NCBI GenBank assembly: GCA_964568455.1
Contig: CAZMPJ010000008.1
Coordinates: 1-64,000 of the forward strand
Reading direction: 5' to 3'
DNA from: CAZMPJ01 sp964568455
GTDB taxonomy: Bacteria > Margulisbacteria > WOR-1 > O2-12-FULL-45-9
Length of the DNA stretch: 64,000 nucleotides
Of the stretch, positions 1 through 8,028 are shown in pieces (within the stretch, counting starts at the first letter, position 1; each line of letters starts with the position of its first letter). The translations under genes and the position numbers were made by a program. The notes below the pieces were generated by a model, which saw nothing but the letters and a program-made list of their open reading frames with translations, did not search any database and was not told the DNA's origin.

Positions 1-6
1 CTTCAT
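1..6 (-). CDS. Start of a gene running off the left edge
   Basis: Only the first two codons (ATG AAG on the minus strand) lie in the window. The call rests on a good Shine-Dalgarno sequence, AGGAG, at 14-18 on the minus strand, eight bases before the ATG. It would be divergent from the GGDEF gene at 73. Nothing can be said about the product. Confidence 0.35.
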
Positions 7-24
7 TTTTTTTCTCCTAAATAA

Positions 25-51
25 TGAAATTTCGCTTTCATTTTAACGATA
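25..51 (+). promoter_or_regulatory. TGAAATT-N15-CGATA promoter element (GGDEF gene)
   Basis: TGAAATT at 25-31, a 15-nt spacer and CGATA at 47-51, followed by TATATAG. A Shine-Dalgarno-like TAGGAG lies between it and the ATG at 73, so the mRNA would have a short leader. One of 12 matching sites in the window (see findings). Confidence 0.65.
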
Positions 52-72
52 TATATAGTAGGAGCAAATTTA

Positions 73-2199
73 ATGGCTAACGGATTTAATATTACTATAT
101 CTCCAGTTAAAGCGAGCGGGGCACGAGGGTTAAATATGGCGCGTGCGTTTGCTAATCATGGCATAATTGCTAGGTCTCGCACTAGTCTAAAAGATGTTTT
201 TCCTGCTTTTCGAGTGAATTCTTTTCCTTTAGCCCATCGCTTAACCCAACTTCTACAGGCAGCAAAAGGTCTTATTTTAGAGTTTGATCAGGGAGTGAAA
301 CTAGGTCCTAGAGGCTTAGCTAAATTTTTAAATCATGCAGTTAGGGCTGCTGATAGACTAGAGGGTGACTTTAAAGCATTTAGTGCTCGGGTAGAAGATG
401 GTGTAATCCACGCTGCGCCTCGTTCTTTTTCAGGAGGAAATCTGCAAAGAAGAAGGTTGGCCGGATTTGAAACTGCTTTGCATGCTTTAAGTTTAGTTGG
501 AGAACAATTGGGGAAAGTTGATTCAAAAAATCTTGCTGGGGCCTTAGTTGCAAGGATTTTATTTGATAATTTTCATGTAGTAGAAATGAAAGCTTATGAT
601 GTTTCTCAAGAAGGACAGGTTAGGATATCGCATTCTTGGGTAGCTCATCCTGAAAGTCCAGACGAAGTAGTAAAAGTCTCAAGAGGAGAAATTGATTCTC
701 ACTTTTCAGATTGGCAAAAGCCCGATTCTTCTGAAGCCATGCATGAGATCGTGGTGGGAGAAGAAGTTGTTTTAATTGAAGAGCCAGGTAAAGACTCAAG
801 AGTTGTCAATGAAACCAGACCCTGTGTTTTAATCGCCGAAAGACATCAAGGGGTTTTGACTCGTATTTATAAGATTGATTGGGAAACTTCTTGGGATCAC
901 CAGATTTACGCCCGTACTATTAAAGGAGTCTTTGATCGTTTGGCGGAAAGAAAAGCCAATATTAATAGCGAGAGGATTGAAAGATTTTTTGATGAGATCC
1001 AAACGATTGTATCGGTTGAAAAAACACTAGAAAAGATGCTGGAGAAAATATCAAAAAGGATCGCTAAATTTTTTGAAATTAATGGCAAAAGAGAAAAACC
1101 ACAACGAGTAACTATTATGCTTCATGATCAAGATGCGGATGCGTTAGTGGCCAGGATTGTTTTTGATAAAGACTTAGGGATACGTTTTGTAAGATATTTT
1201 TCTGGTAAAGGGCACAAAGGTATTGCTAGAAAACTATTTGACGACGGGACAAACGAAAACATAAGAAAAGTTTCAGATTGGCAAGAGGTGGAGTGGAGGA
1301 GGGGAGGAAGGGGCTCGGTTTTAGGTGCGCTAGTAAGTACAGAACAGAAAAAGCTGGGAGTAATAGTAGTTAGTAGCGATATGGAAGATGCTTTTACCGA
1401 AGAGCAGAATTTAATTTTACAAAGACTTTCCAAAAGTCTTGCGCCTGCCTTAGAGAGGGTTTTAGGACATTTAGACCAGCTTAGATTAGATAGTAAATTT
1501 GGCAGCTTAACTTTTTATGGCGAACAATATAAAGATATTGCGGTTTATAATAAGCAATATCTTTTTGAGCGCTTGGAAGCAGCTTTGGCTGCTCCTAAAA
1601 ACCCTAAAAAACCAGTTTCTTCAATTTTTATTGACATAGATCATTTTAAAGATTTAAATGAAGTCTGGTCTCATGATGAAGTTGATTACGTACTGGCAGA
1701 AATATTTGCCAGAATGCGGCAGGCTATAAGGGATGGAGAAATTTATCGTTATGGTGGAGAAGAATTTGTTATAAGGCAGGATGGGGGTCGAAACGCAGCG
1801 ATCAGTGTTGCCAAGCGTATTTTAGCTACCTGTCAGAAAGATATCGTGGTTAGAATTCCTTATGCTACTTTGGAGGAGGCGAAAGCGCGAAGAGAAGACC
1901 TATATACGGTTATGAGTCAACCAGAACAGCACACCAAGGCCAAGAAACACCCTAATCATGGCATTAAATCCGTTGAGCTGGTGACTGGACGAGATGGTAA
2001 ACCATTTTTAATTGTTACAGTTAATAAAACATTTAGTCTTGGTGTTGCTACTGCAACGCCTCAAGATACTCCAGAATCTTTGGTTAGGAGGTCTGACGCA
2101 ATGGAATCTATGGCTAAACACGGAGGCCGTTTTAGAATAGTGGTTGCAGGAGAAGGAGAGTCTCCAACCACAATTCTTCCAGAACCACTAGAATCATAA
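73..2199 (+). CDS. GAF-GGDEF protein, probable diguanylate cyclase
   Basis: The C-terminal third is a GGDEF domain: a metal-binding segment around FIDIDHF and an intact RYGGEEF signature with GGEEF at residues 561-565. An active cyclase would make cyclic di-GMP from two GTP. The RxxD inhibitory site normally placed just before the signature is not present. About 50 extra residues lie between the signature and the final strand (VNKTFSLGVA). Residues about 330-480 look like a GAF sensor domain; about 150-300 may be a second, diverged sensor domain. There is no signal peptide or membrane segment, so it should be cytosolic. The start has a TAGGAG ribosome site and one of the shared alternative promoter elements upstream. 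Cyclase class is confident; the input signal is unknown. Confidence 0.85.
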   Translation: MANGFNITISPVKASGARGLNMARAFANHGIIARSRTSLKDVFPAFRVNSFPLAHRLTQLLQAAKGLILEFDQGVKLGPRGLAKFLNHAVRAADRLEGDFKAFSARVEDGVIHAAPRSFSGGNLQRRRLAGFETALHALSLVGEQLGKVDSKNLAGALVARILFDNFHVVEMKAYDVSQEGQVRISHSWVAHPESPDEVVKVSRGEIDSHFSDWQKPDSSEAMHEIVVGEEVVLIEEPGKDSRVVNETRPCVLIAERHQGVLTRIYKIDWETSWDHQIYARTIKGVFDRLAERKANINSERIERFFDEIQTIVSVEKTLEKMLEKISKRIAKFFEINGKREKPQRVTIMLHDQDADALVARIVFDKDLGIRFVRYFSGKGHKGIARKLFDDGTNENIRKVSDWQEVEWRRGGRGSVLGALVSTEQKKLGVIVVSSDMEDAFTEEQNLILQRLSKSLAPALERVLGHLDQLRLDSKFGSLTFYGEQYKDIAVYNKQYLFERLEAALAAPKNPKKPVSSIFIDIDHFKDLNEVWSHDEVDYVLAEIFARMRQAIRDGEIYRYGGEEFVIRQDGGRNAAISVAKRILATCQKDIVVRIPYATLEEAKARREDLYTVMSQPEQHTKAKKHPNHGIKSVELVTGRDGKPFLIVTVNKTFSLGVATATPQDTPESLVRRSDAMESMAKHGGRFRIVVAGEGESPTTILPEPLES

Positions 2200-2211
2200 A
2201 ATTTTCCATGC

Positions 2212-2217
2212 TATAAT
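2212..2217 (+). promoter_or_regulatory. -10 box of aroC, leaderless
   Basis: TATAAT ends 9 nt before the aroC ATG and no Shine-Dalgarno fits between them, so transcription should begin at or next to the start codon. The -35 region is weak. Confidence 0.5.
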
Positions 2218-2226
2218 TTTCCCACT

Positions 2227-3267
2227 ATGTTACGTTATTTAACTGCCGGTGAATCACATGGTCCAGCTTTAGTCGCTATTCTTGAAGGCTGTCCAGCTAA
2301 TTTAGCGCTTTCCTCAAAAGATATTGACCGTGATCTTGAAAGAAGACAACAGGGTTATGGTCGTGGGCCTAGGATGAAAACATTAGAAAAAGACCATGCG
2401 GAAATTTTGTCTGGTGTAAGATCAGATAAAACCATTGGTAGCCCAATTTCGCTTCGCATTTCTAACCAAAGCACAGAATTATTTGATAAATCAGTTACCG
2501 AGCCGCGTCCTGGCCACGCTGATTTAGTCGGTGCGCTAAAATATAATCAAAAAGATATCCGTCCTATTATTGAAAGGGCGTCTGCTCGGGAAACCGCGGC
2601 TAAAGTAGCTATTGGCGCTATTGCTAAAAAGCTTTTAGGTCAATTTAAAATAAATATTTTTGGCAAAGTTGTTTCAATTGGTGCCAAGACTAAAGAAAAA
2701 GACTGGAAAAAACTAATTGATGATGTGGCTAAACAAGGAGACACCTTAGGCGGGATTATTGAGGTCCAAGTTACCGGGGTTCCTGTGGGTTTAGGCAGTC
2801 ATGTGCACAGCGATAGGAGATTAGATGGTATTTTGGCTGGAGCCGTGATGGCCATTCCGGCAGTAAAGGGAGTTGAGATTGGTCTTGGCTTTGAAGTTGC
2901 CGATACTCCCGGCTCTAAAGTTCATGATGAGATATATTATAGTAAAGAAAAGAGCTATTTTCGCAAAACCAATAATGCTGGCGGGCTAGAAGGTGGCACG
3001 ACTAATGGTGAACCCATTATTATTCGTGCGGCCATAAAACCAATTGCCAGCTTGAAAAAACCGCTTAAATCAGTTGATATTGCTGCTAAAAAAGCAGTGG
3101 AAGCTTTAGTTGAAAGATCTGATATCAGTGCAGTTGAACCAGCAGTAGTGGTTGCGGAAGCGGTGGTAGCGCTTGAGTTGGCCAATGCTTTTGTGGCCAA
3201 GTTTGGCGGCGACTCAATTGAGGATACTTTAAGCGCTTATCAAGCCTATCTTGCTAGACTTCGTTGA
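2227..3267 (+). CDS. aroC: Chorismate synthase
   Basis: Converts 5-enolpyruvylshikimate-3-phosphate to chorismate, the last shared step of aromatic amino acid synthesis, with reduced FMN. The 346-residue protein has the family's early GESHG motif, the RRQQGYGRGPR segment and the late GG.EGG/TTNGEP region, and is of normal length. It stands alone, not with other aro genes, behind a TATAAT only 9 nt from the ATG. Its stop codon overlaps the -35 box of the rpsP promoter, so the next operon starts transcription at the end of this gene. Confidence 0.95.
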   Translation: MLRYLTAGESHGPALVAILEGCPANLALSSKDIDRDLERRQQGYGRGPRMKTLEKDHAEILSGVRSDKTIGSPISLRISNQSTELFDKSVTEPRPGHADLVGALKYNQKDIRPIIERASARETAAKVAIGAIAKKLLGQFKINIFGKVVSIGAKTKEKDWKKLIDDVAKQGDTLGGIIEVQVTGVPVGLGSHVHSDRRLDGILAGAVMAIPAVKGVEIGLGFEVADTPGSKVHDEIYYSKEKSYFRKTNNAGGLEGGTTNGEPIIIRAAIKPIASLKKPLKSVDIAAKKAVEALVERSDISAVEPAVVVAEAVVALELANAFVAKFGGDSIEDTLSAYQAYLARLR

Positions 3268-3292
3268 CTTGTCCTCTAATTTTTGCTATAAT
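3264..3292 (+). promoter_or_regulatory. Sigma70-type promoter of the rpsP operon
   Basis: TTGACT at 3264-3269, a 17-nt spacer and a perfect TATAAT at 3287-3292. It overlaps the aroC stop codon. Unlike many genes here it has a leader of about 30 nt with a strong AAGGAGGA at 3311-3318. Confidence 0.8.
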
Positions 3293-3325
3293 TTACGCTC
3301 TGTTTGACACAAGGAGGAGATTTTT

Positions 3326-3835
3326 TTGCCTTTAAAGATAAAATTACAAAGAAAAGGAAGCAAAAACCGACCATTTTATAGGGTAGTGATTCAAAATTCT
3401 ACTGAAAAATTAAACGGTGCAGTAGTTGATGTTCTTGGCCAATATGATCCCTTAAAAGACCCATCCGTATTTACTGTTGATTCTGAAAAAACCAAAGACT
3501 GGATTAAAAAAGGTGCTACACCTACCCCAAGACTTAAAATTTTACTGGGGAAAGCTGGGATTACAGAGCCAGTTAACCTGGATAAGCTAGTAAAAAGAAA
3601 ACCTCGGGCTGAACAAAAAGCAGAAGCTGCAGCTGAGGGAGAAAAACCGGCTGAAGCGAAAGCGGATAAACCGGCCGAAGCAAAAGCAGAAGAAAAACCA
3701 AAAGAAAAAGCAAAAGAAAAGCCAAAAGAAGAGCCTAAGGCTGAAAGTAAGGAAGCACCGAAGAAAGAAGCACCAAAAGAAGTAAAAAAAGAAGAACCTA
3801 AACCTGAGGCGCAAGCCAAGGAGACACAGAAATGA
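3326..3835 (+). CDS. rpsP: 30S ribosomal protein S16 with long charged tail
   Basis: Residues 1 to about 90 are a normal S16 (MPLKIKLQRKGSKNRPFYRVV start, then the QYDPLKDP and WIKKGATPT segments). Start is TTG at 3326, chosen because the conserved N-terminus begins there, 7 nt after AAGGAGGA. S16 is usually 80-90 residues; this one is 169. The extra about 75 residues are low-complexity Lys/Glu/Ala/Pro repeats such as EKPKEKAKEKPKEE and are likely disordered. First gene of the rpsP-khpA-ylqD-trmD-rplS-lepB cluster; it overlaps khpA by 4 nt. Confidence 0.95.
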   Translation: MPLKIKLQRKGSKNRPFYRVVIQNSTEKLNGAVVDVLGQYDPLKDPSVFTVDSEKTKDWIKKGATPTPRLKILLGKAGITEPVNLDKLVKRKPRAEQKAEAAAEGEKPAEAKADKPAEAKAEEKPKEKAKEKPKEEPKAESKEAPKKEAPKEVKKEEPKPEAQAKETQK

Positions 3836-4083
3836 AGGAACTAGTCGAATACATTGTAAAAGCACTTGTTGATCAGCCAGATAAAATTAGTGTTAAAGAA
3901 ACCGCCGGAGATACAATCACCATTCTTGAAGTTCGTACTGCCCCAGAAGATGCCGGAAAAGTAATTGGCAGAGAAGGCCGCATTGTTAATTCTATCCGAG
4001 CAATTACTAAGGCTGCAGCTGCGAAACAAAGCAAAAAAGTAACAGTGGAAATTATTACCGCTGACAAAGAACCAAGAAACTAA
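3832..4083 (+). CDS. khpA: KH-domain RNA-binding protein KhpA (YlqC family)
   Basis: An 83-residue single KH domain with the GKVIGREGRI loop (GxxG signature) that contacts RNA. In other bacteria KhpA pairs with KhpB and affects RNA stability, cell size and envelope synthesis. It follows rpsP in many genomes, as here. It starts inside the end of rpsP (ATGA overlap), so it is probably translationally coupled. Confidence 0.92.
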   Translation: MKELVEYIVKALVDQPDKISVKETAGDTITILEVRTAPEDAGKVIGREGRIVNSIRAITKAAAAKQSKKVTVEIITADKEPRN

Positions 4084-4099
4084 AAAAAAGGAGAAAACC

Positions 4100-4546
4100 A
4101 TGCAAAATAGACCACCGATCAAACACAAGTCCACTTCCGTAGAGCTAAAAAGGGTAGTTATGGTAAAAGCTATTGTTACCGAAGCTTTTAAAGCTAATTT
4201 AGTAAAAGAATTAGAAAGGGCTGTAGGAAACATTGACAAGCAAACTTCCCAGGTTGAAGAAAGGGCCAAGTCCTATCTAGATACGTTGAAGAAAAAGGGA
4301 TTAAACCAAAAAGCTTCTGCTTTTAAACAGCAAATTAATGACGAAAGAGCCAAGCAAGCAGCAGCTAAAACCGATCTTCTGATGAAGATTGAAGAAGCTA
4401 AAAAACTTCAAGAGAATACAGAGTTTGTCCAAGGTCCACTCGAAGGTCCGGTTGAAGTTGCAGTAGGCGACAATCTTTATAAAAAAGTTGGCGGTGCGGA
4501 AATCATAGTAAAAGACGGAGTTATTCAAGAAATCCGCGGCGTCTAA
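4100..4546 (+). CDS. ylqD: YlqD family protein
   Basis: A 148-residue protein: a central coiled-coil segment (residues about 35-100, rich in Lys, Glu and Gln) and a small C-terminal beta domain with VGDNLYKKVGGAEIIVKDGVI. This matches the uncharacterised YlqD family, which sits beside ylqC/khpA in Bacillus and cyanobacteria. The start may be ATG 4100 or an internal ATG near residue 21 (MVKAIVTEAF), which aligns better with short family members; AAAAAAAGGAG precedes 4100. The gene holds the position where rimM is normally found. Family fairly sure, function unknown. Confidence 0.75.
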   Translation: MQNRPPIKHKSTSVELKRVVMVKAIVTEAFKANLVKELERAVGNIDKQTSQVEERAKSYLDTLKKKGLNQKASAFKQQINDERAKQAAAKTDLLMKIEEAKKLQENTEFVQGPLEGPVEVAVGDNLYKKVGGAEIIVKDGVIQEIRGV

Positions 4547-5760
4547 TGAAGATCGATGTCTTGACCCTGTTCCCTGAAATGTTTCAGGGATCTCTAAATG
4601 AAAGTTTACTTAAAAAGGCCCAAGCTAAGGGTCTTTTAAGTTTTAATACGGTCAATATCCGCGATTTTACCACTGATAAACACAAAACTGCTGATGATAC
4701 GGCGTATGGTGGCGGAGCCGGTATGGTAATGAAGGTGGATCCGATTGCAAAAGGAATTTCAAACCTCAAATCTAAAATCTCAAAAACTATTCTATTGTGT
4801 CCAACAGGAAAACCACTGACTCAGAAGAAGGCTAATCAGTTAGCCAAAGAAAAACATTTAATCTTAGTCTGTGGTCATTATGAAGGAGTAGATGAACGGG
4901 TTCGTGATTATGTTGACGAAGAGATTTCCATTGGTGATTATGTCTTAACTGGTGGAGAAATTCCTGCCACGGTGTTAATTGACGCGGTTGCCCGACAGAT
5001 TCCTGGTGTGGTTAAAGAACAAGAGTCAGTTGAAAAAGACTCTTTTTATAATGGTTTACTTGATTACCCTTGTTATACCCGACCAGAAGAGTTTGAAGGC
5101 AAAAAGGTGCCGGAAGTATTGCTTTCTGGCAATCATGCTGAAATTGAAAAATGGCGCCAGGAAAAGGCTTTGGAAAAAACCAAGAAACAAAGACCGGATT
5201 TGCTAAATAAAGTTTATTTAGCCTTGGTTCACCATCCTATCTATAACAAACGAAAAGATGTTGTAACCACTTCTATTACTGGCTTTGATTTGCATGATAT
5301 TGCCCGCACAGCCATCACTTTTGGTATTAAAAAATATTACGTGGTCAATCCTTTGCCTGCCCAGCAGGCTTTTGCCAAGCGCATTATTGGTTTTTGGATG
5401 GATAAGGGCAGTATGGAATTTAACTGGACTAGGGCGGAAGCATTTAAATTAATTTCAATTAAGAGTGACTTGGAAGAAGCGATTAAGGAGATTGAAAAAA
5501 TTGAAGGGGTTAAGCCAAAGGTAGTAGCAACTTCGGCTAAAGCAAAAGGCTCTTTAGGTTTTGCAGAATTAAGAAAAGAGATCAAAAGCACAGATAAGCC
5601 TTATTTAATAGTATTAGGCACTGGTTGGGGATTGGCAGACGAGGCTTTTGAGTTGGTAGACGTGGTTTTAGAGCCAATTCTCGGGGTTAGCGACTATAAT
5701 CATTTGCCAGTTCGCTCTGCAAATGCTATAATATTAGACCGTTTGCTTACCCCGAGCTGA
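4546..5760 (+). CDS. trmD: TrmD fused to a second RNA methyltransferase domain
   Basis: Residues 1 to about 217 are tRNA (guanine37-N1)-methyltransferase TrmD, with the YGGGAGMVMK, CGHYEGVDERV and SIGDYVLTGGE motifs of the knotted SAM site; it modifies G37 of tRNAs and prevents frameshifting. Residues about 218-404 are a separate domain (YLALVHHPIYNKRKDVV to SDYNHLPVRSANAIILDRLL) resembling the COG4752 SAM-dependent RNA methyltransferases that lie next to trmD in other anaerobes. The target of that domain is unknown. The start codon shares one base with the ylqD stop. Both domains look intact. Confidence 0.92.
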   Translation: MKIDVLTLFPEMFQGSLNESLLKKAQAKGLLSFNTVNIRDFTTDKHKTADDTAYGGGAGMVMKVDPIAKGISNLKSKISKTILLCPTGKPLTQKKANQLAKEKHLILVCGHYEGVDERVRDYVDEEISIGDYVLTGGEIPATVLIDAVARQIPGVVKEQESVEKDSFYNGLLDYPCYTRPEEFEGKKVPEVLLSGNHAEIEKWRQEKALEKTKKQRPDLLNKVYLALVHHPIYNKRKDVVTTSITGFDLHDIARTAITFGIKKYYVVNPLPAQQAFAKRIIGFWMDKGSMEFNWTRAEAFKLISIKSDLEEAIKEIEKIEGVKPKVVATSAKAKGSLGFAELRKEIKSTDKPYLIVLGTGWGLADEAFELVDVVLEPILGVSDYNHLPVRSANAIILDRLLTPS

Positions 5761-5789
5761 GTCGAGGGGTTGGAAGATAGGAGATAGCG

Positions 5790-6140
5790 ATGCGTGTAAT
5801 TGACGAATTAGAAAAGAAAGAACAAAAAGAAAATATTGCTACTTTTAAAGTAGGAGACACTATCAAGGTCTTTTCCAAGATTGTTGAAGGTGGAAAAGAG
5901 CGAATCCAAGGCTTTGAAGGTATTGTCATAAAAAGACAAGGTGGCAGCAACCGTGCCACATTCACAGTCAGAAGAATTGTTCAAAGTGTTGGAGTTGAAA
6001 GAACTTTTCCTCTGCATTCACCTAAAATTGATAAGATCCATGTGTTGCGCAAAGGTAAAGTCAGACGCGCAAAACTTTATTACTTAAGAGATCGCATTGG
6101 CAGCAGAGCCACTCGTGTTGATGAAGACAAAAACGTTTAA
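5790..6140 (+). CDS. rplS: 50S ribosomal protein L19
   Basis: A 116-residue L19 with the typical GDTIKVFSKIVEGGKERIQGFEG and TFTVRRIVQSVGVERTFP segments; it lies at the 30S-50S interface. Normal length. It follows trmD as in most bacteria, with a GGAG-type ribosome site about 10 nt before ATG 5790. Its last 20 bases overlap the start of lepB. Confidence 0.96.
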   Translation: MRVIDELEKKEQKENIATFKVGDTIKVFSKIVEGGKERIQGFEGIVIKRQGGSNRATFTVRRIVQSVGVERTFPLHSPKIDKIHVLRKGKVRRAKLYYLRDRIGSRATRVDEDKNV

Positions 6141-6657
6141 ATCAAACCTCCACTGGATTTTTGACTGGTCAGAGACCATTGTTGTTGCTTTTATCATGGC
6201 CTTAATCATTCGTGCCTTTTTCTTGCAAGTTTTTTGGATTCCCACTGGTTCTATGCTTCCCACTCTTGGTATTGGTGATCGTATTGTGGTTAATAAAGTT
6301 GCTTTCCATTTTAGAGAACCACGCCGCCAGGAAATTATTGTTTTTCGCCAGGTTGCATTTGACGGATCTCCTAAAAACGATCTGATAAAACGGCTAATGG
6401 GGCTTCCCGGAGAAACTTTAGAAGTTAAAGACGGGATAGTTTATATTAATAATGAAAAAATCGAAGAGACTCATCCTATGAACCTGGATTTTTCTGATTT
6501 TGGTCCAGTAGTTGTTCCGGATGATGCTTATTTTGTCATGGGGGATAACCGCCCAGCTTCTGCAGATTCCCGTTATTGGGGATTTCTTCCAAAGCGCAAT
6601 GTAATTGGCCCAACCTTCCTTAGAATCTGGCCTCTGGCACAGTTTGGGTTAATATAG
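6121..6657 (+). CDS. lepB: Signal peptidase I
   Basis: Cleaves signal peptides from exported proteins on the outer face of the inner membrane. It has one N-terminal membrane segment (IVVAFIMALIIRAFFLQVF), the catalytic serine in PTGSMLPTL, the catalytic lysine in DLIKRLMGLPGE, and the C-terminal GDNRPASADSRYWGFLP box. ATG 6121 is preferred over the upstream ATG at 6097 because it begins MKTKTFKSN just before the membrane anchor; both lie inside rplS, so translation is probably coupled. The last 38 bases overlap the convergent gene at 6620-7288. Confidence 0.95.
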   Translation: MKTKTFKSNLHWIFDWSETIVVAFIMALIIRAFFLQVFWIPTGSMLPTLGIGDRIVVNKVAFHFREPRRQEIIVFRQVAFDGSPKNDLIKRLMGLPGETLEVKDGIVYINNEKIEETHPMNLDFSDFGPVVVPDDAYFVMGDNRPASADSRYWGFLPKRNVIGPTFLRIWPLAQFGLI

Positions 6658-7288
6658 GCAGATTTGTAGCTTGTCTAGCTCTCATTATTGCTTTTCTTAC
6701 AACAGGTGATTGTAATTCTCTGCTAAGCGTGTAGACAAACCGCGTTAATTCTATATTTGGATCTGCAACAAAGTCATGAGGCCTAAGATAGCTAATAGTT
6801 GTGCCGCACAAAAAAGCAAAACTGAGATTGGTAAAGCAAAAACGATCTGGATGATGCGGTTCCAAACTAAATATGCCTCTAATGGCCAGGTATTTTTCCC
6901 CGGTTATTGTCATGTCTTCAATAAAACAAACTTGATTCTGGCGGGCGAGTAAAAGATCGGGCAAATGTTTTTCTATGTATTCGCCTAATAAACGTGTCCG
7001 CTGAGTTTGGTCTTCAAGGTTTTGATAAAGCAAGCGATTGCCTTCTTGGTCAAATATATGGATCTTCGGCAGAGGAGAGCCGTTTGCAACATGTCGCCAG
7101 GCTGTTACAAACAAAGGTAAAGCTATTGCTGGTCCGCTTCTGCCGGATAAAATAATATCCGTAAACTTGCGCTCCTGCACAAAGCGTGCCAGGGCTAACC
7201 CAGCCTTTGCCAGTTTTATTTCCTTAAGACTAAAATACCCTTTTAAGGATTTGGGTTGAATACCTTTTAATAAGTTAACTCTAATCAT
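6620..7288 (-). CDS. Phosphoribosyltransferase-like protein
   Basis: A 222-residue soluble protein. The segment FTDIILSGRSGPAIALPL and, later, QVCFIEDMTITGEKYLAI match in order and spacing the core of type I phosphoribosyltransferases; the second looks like the PRPP loop, with ED in place of the usual pair of acidic residues and TITGEK as the phosphate loop. The N- and C-terminal parts match nothing I recognise. The substrate is unknown, and it may be a diverged or non-catalytic member. The start is ATG 7288 with GAGG upstream. A weak copy of the alternative promoter element precedes it. The 3' end runs into lepB. Confidence 0.6.
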   Translation of the reverse strand: MIRVNLLKGIQPKSLKGYFSLKEIKLAKAGLALARFVQERKFTDIILSGRSGPAIALPLFVTAWRHVANGSPLPKIHIFDQEGNRLLYQNLEDQTQRTRLLGEYIEKHLPDLLLARQNQVCFIEDMTITGEKYLAIRGIFSLEPHHPDRFCFTNLSFAFLCGTTISYLRPHDFVADPNIELTRFVYTLSRELQSPVVRKAIMRARQATNLPILTQTVPEARF

Positions 7289-7303
7289 ATAACCTCATTC
7301 TTA

Positions 7304-7330
7304 TTTCTGAAAAAAATCGCTGTAATTTCA
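7304..7330 (-). promoter_or_regulatory. Weak TGAAATT-N15 element (PRTase-like gene)
   Basis: On the minus strand, TGAAATT (7330-7324), a 15-nt spacer and AGAAA (7308-7304) instead of CGATA. The -35 half and spacing match the other sites but the -10 half does not. Weakest of the 12. Confidence 0.3.
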
Positions 7331-7362
7331 GTGTTTTCCTTCCTAAATCTTGTTTGATTTAG

Positions 7363-7368
7363 TATACT
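7363..7368 (+). promoter_or_regulatory. -10 box of rnhB, leaderless
   Basis: TATACT ends 6 nt before the GTG start of rnhB; there is no room for a leader. Confidence 0.5.
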
Positions 7369-7374
7369 TACCAT

Positions 7375-7935
7375 GTGAAATTAATCGCAGGCGTTGATGA
7401 AGCAGGTCGCGGTCCTTTAGCTGGACCGATCGTGGCTGCGGCAGTAATTTTGCCTGAAAAATTTAATCTTGAAGGCCTTAATGATTCAAAACTCTTATCT
7501 GAAAAGAAACGAGAAGAACTTTTTCCTCAAATTAAAAAAATTGCCCTGGCTATTGGCATTGCCAAGGTAAGTCATAAGCGAATAGATAAATTAAATATCC
7601 ATAAAGCAAATTTATTAGTTATGAAGTTAGCTGTCCAAGCTTTAGAAATTGAACCAGACTTTCTTTTAATTGACGGGCCAAGACACAAGGTTGATCTTGC
7701 TATTGCCCAAAAATCGATTAAACAAGGCGATCGAAAATATGCTTGTATTGCCGCTGCTTCCATTATTGCGAAAGTTACTCGTGATCGTTTGATGAAACGC
7801 TATCATAAAAAGTATCCCCAGTATGGTTTTGCCCAACATAAAGGTTATGGTACTAAACTTCATTATCAAAATTTAGGCCAACACGGACCTTGCGCTATCC
7901 ACCGCCACTCATTTTCTCTAGTTGCCTCAAGCTGA
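7375..7935 (+). CDS. rnhB: Ribonuclease HII
   Basis: Removes RNA from RNA-DNA hybrids and misincorporated ribonucleotides. It opens with IAGVDEAGRGPLAGPIVAAAV, which holds the first two catalytic acids; a further one is in LLIDGPR, and DRLMKRYHKKYPQYGFAQHKGYGT is the family C-terminal signature. The start is GTG 7375, since the conserved N-terminus begins immediately and no ATG fits. It ends just before a clear rho-independent terminator. It is close to the rplS-lepB cluster, as in many bacteria, but with its own promoter. Confidence 0.95.
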   Translation: MKLIAGVDEAGRGPLAGPIVAAAVILPEKFNLEGLNDSKLLSEKKREELFPQIKKIALAIGIAKVSHKRIDKLNIHKANLLVMKLAVQALEIEPDFLLIDGPRHKVDLAIAQKSIKQGDRKYACIAAASIIAKVTRDRLMKRYHKKYPQYGFAQHKGYGTKLHYQNLGQHGPCAIHRHSFSLVASS

Positions 7936-7941
7936 CCAATC

Positions 7942-7965
7942 TGACCAGATTTGGTCAATTTTTTG
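7942..7965 (+). terminator. Rho-independent terminator after rnhB
   Basis: Perfect 6-bp stem TGACCA/TGGTCA (7942-7947, 7952-7957) with a GATT loop, followed by ATTTTTTG. Confidence 0.75.
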
Positions 7966-8028
7966 CCTATCTTATGCTTGAATATGGTGGTAATAACATT
8001 GCTAATAACTTATTAGGAGGTTTAAGCA

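Noticed and set aside
3391..3865. Long open frames opposite the rpsP tail
   Set aside because: Frames opposite Lys/Glu/Ala repeats stay open because of composition; they encode Phe/Ser/Leu low-complexity strings and have no start signals.
7374..7400. TGAAATT at the start codon of rnhB
   Set aside because: No CGATA-like box 15 nt downstream, and it lies within the coding sequence; a chance match.
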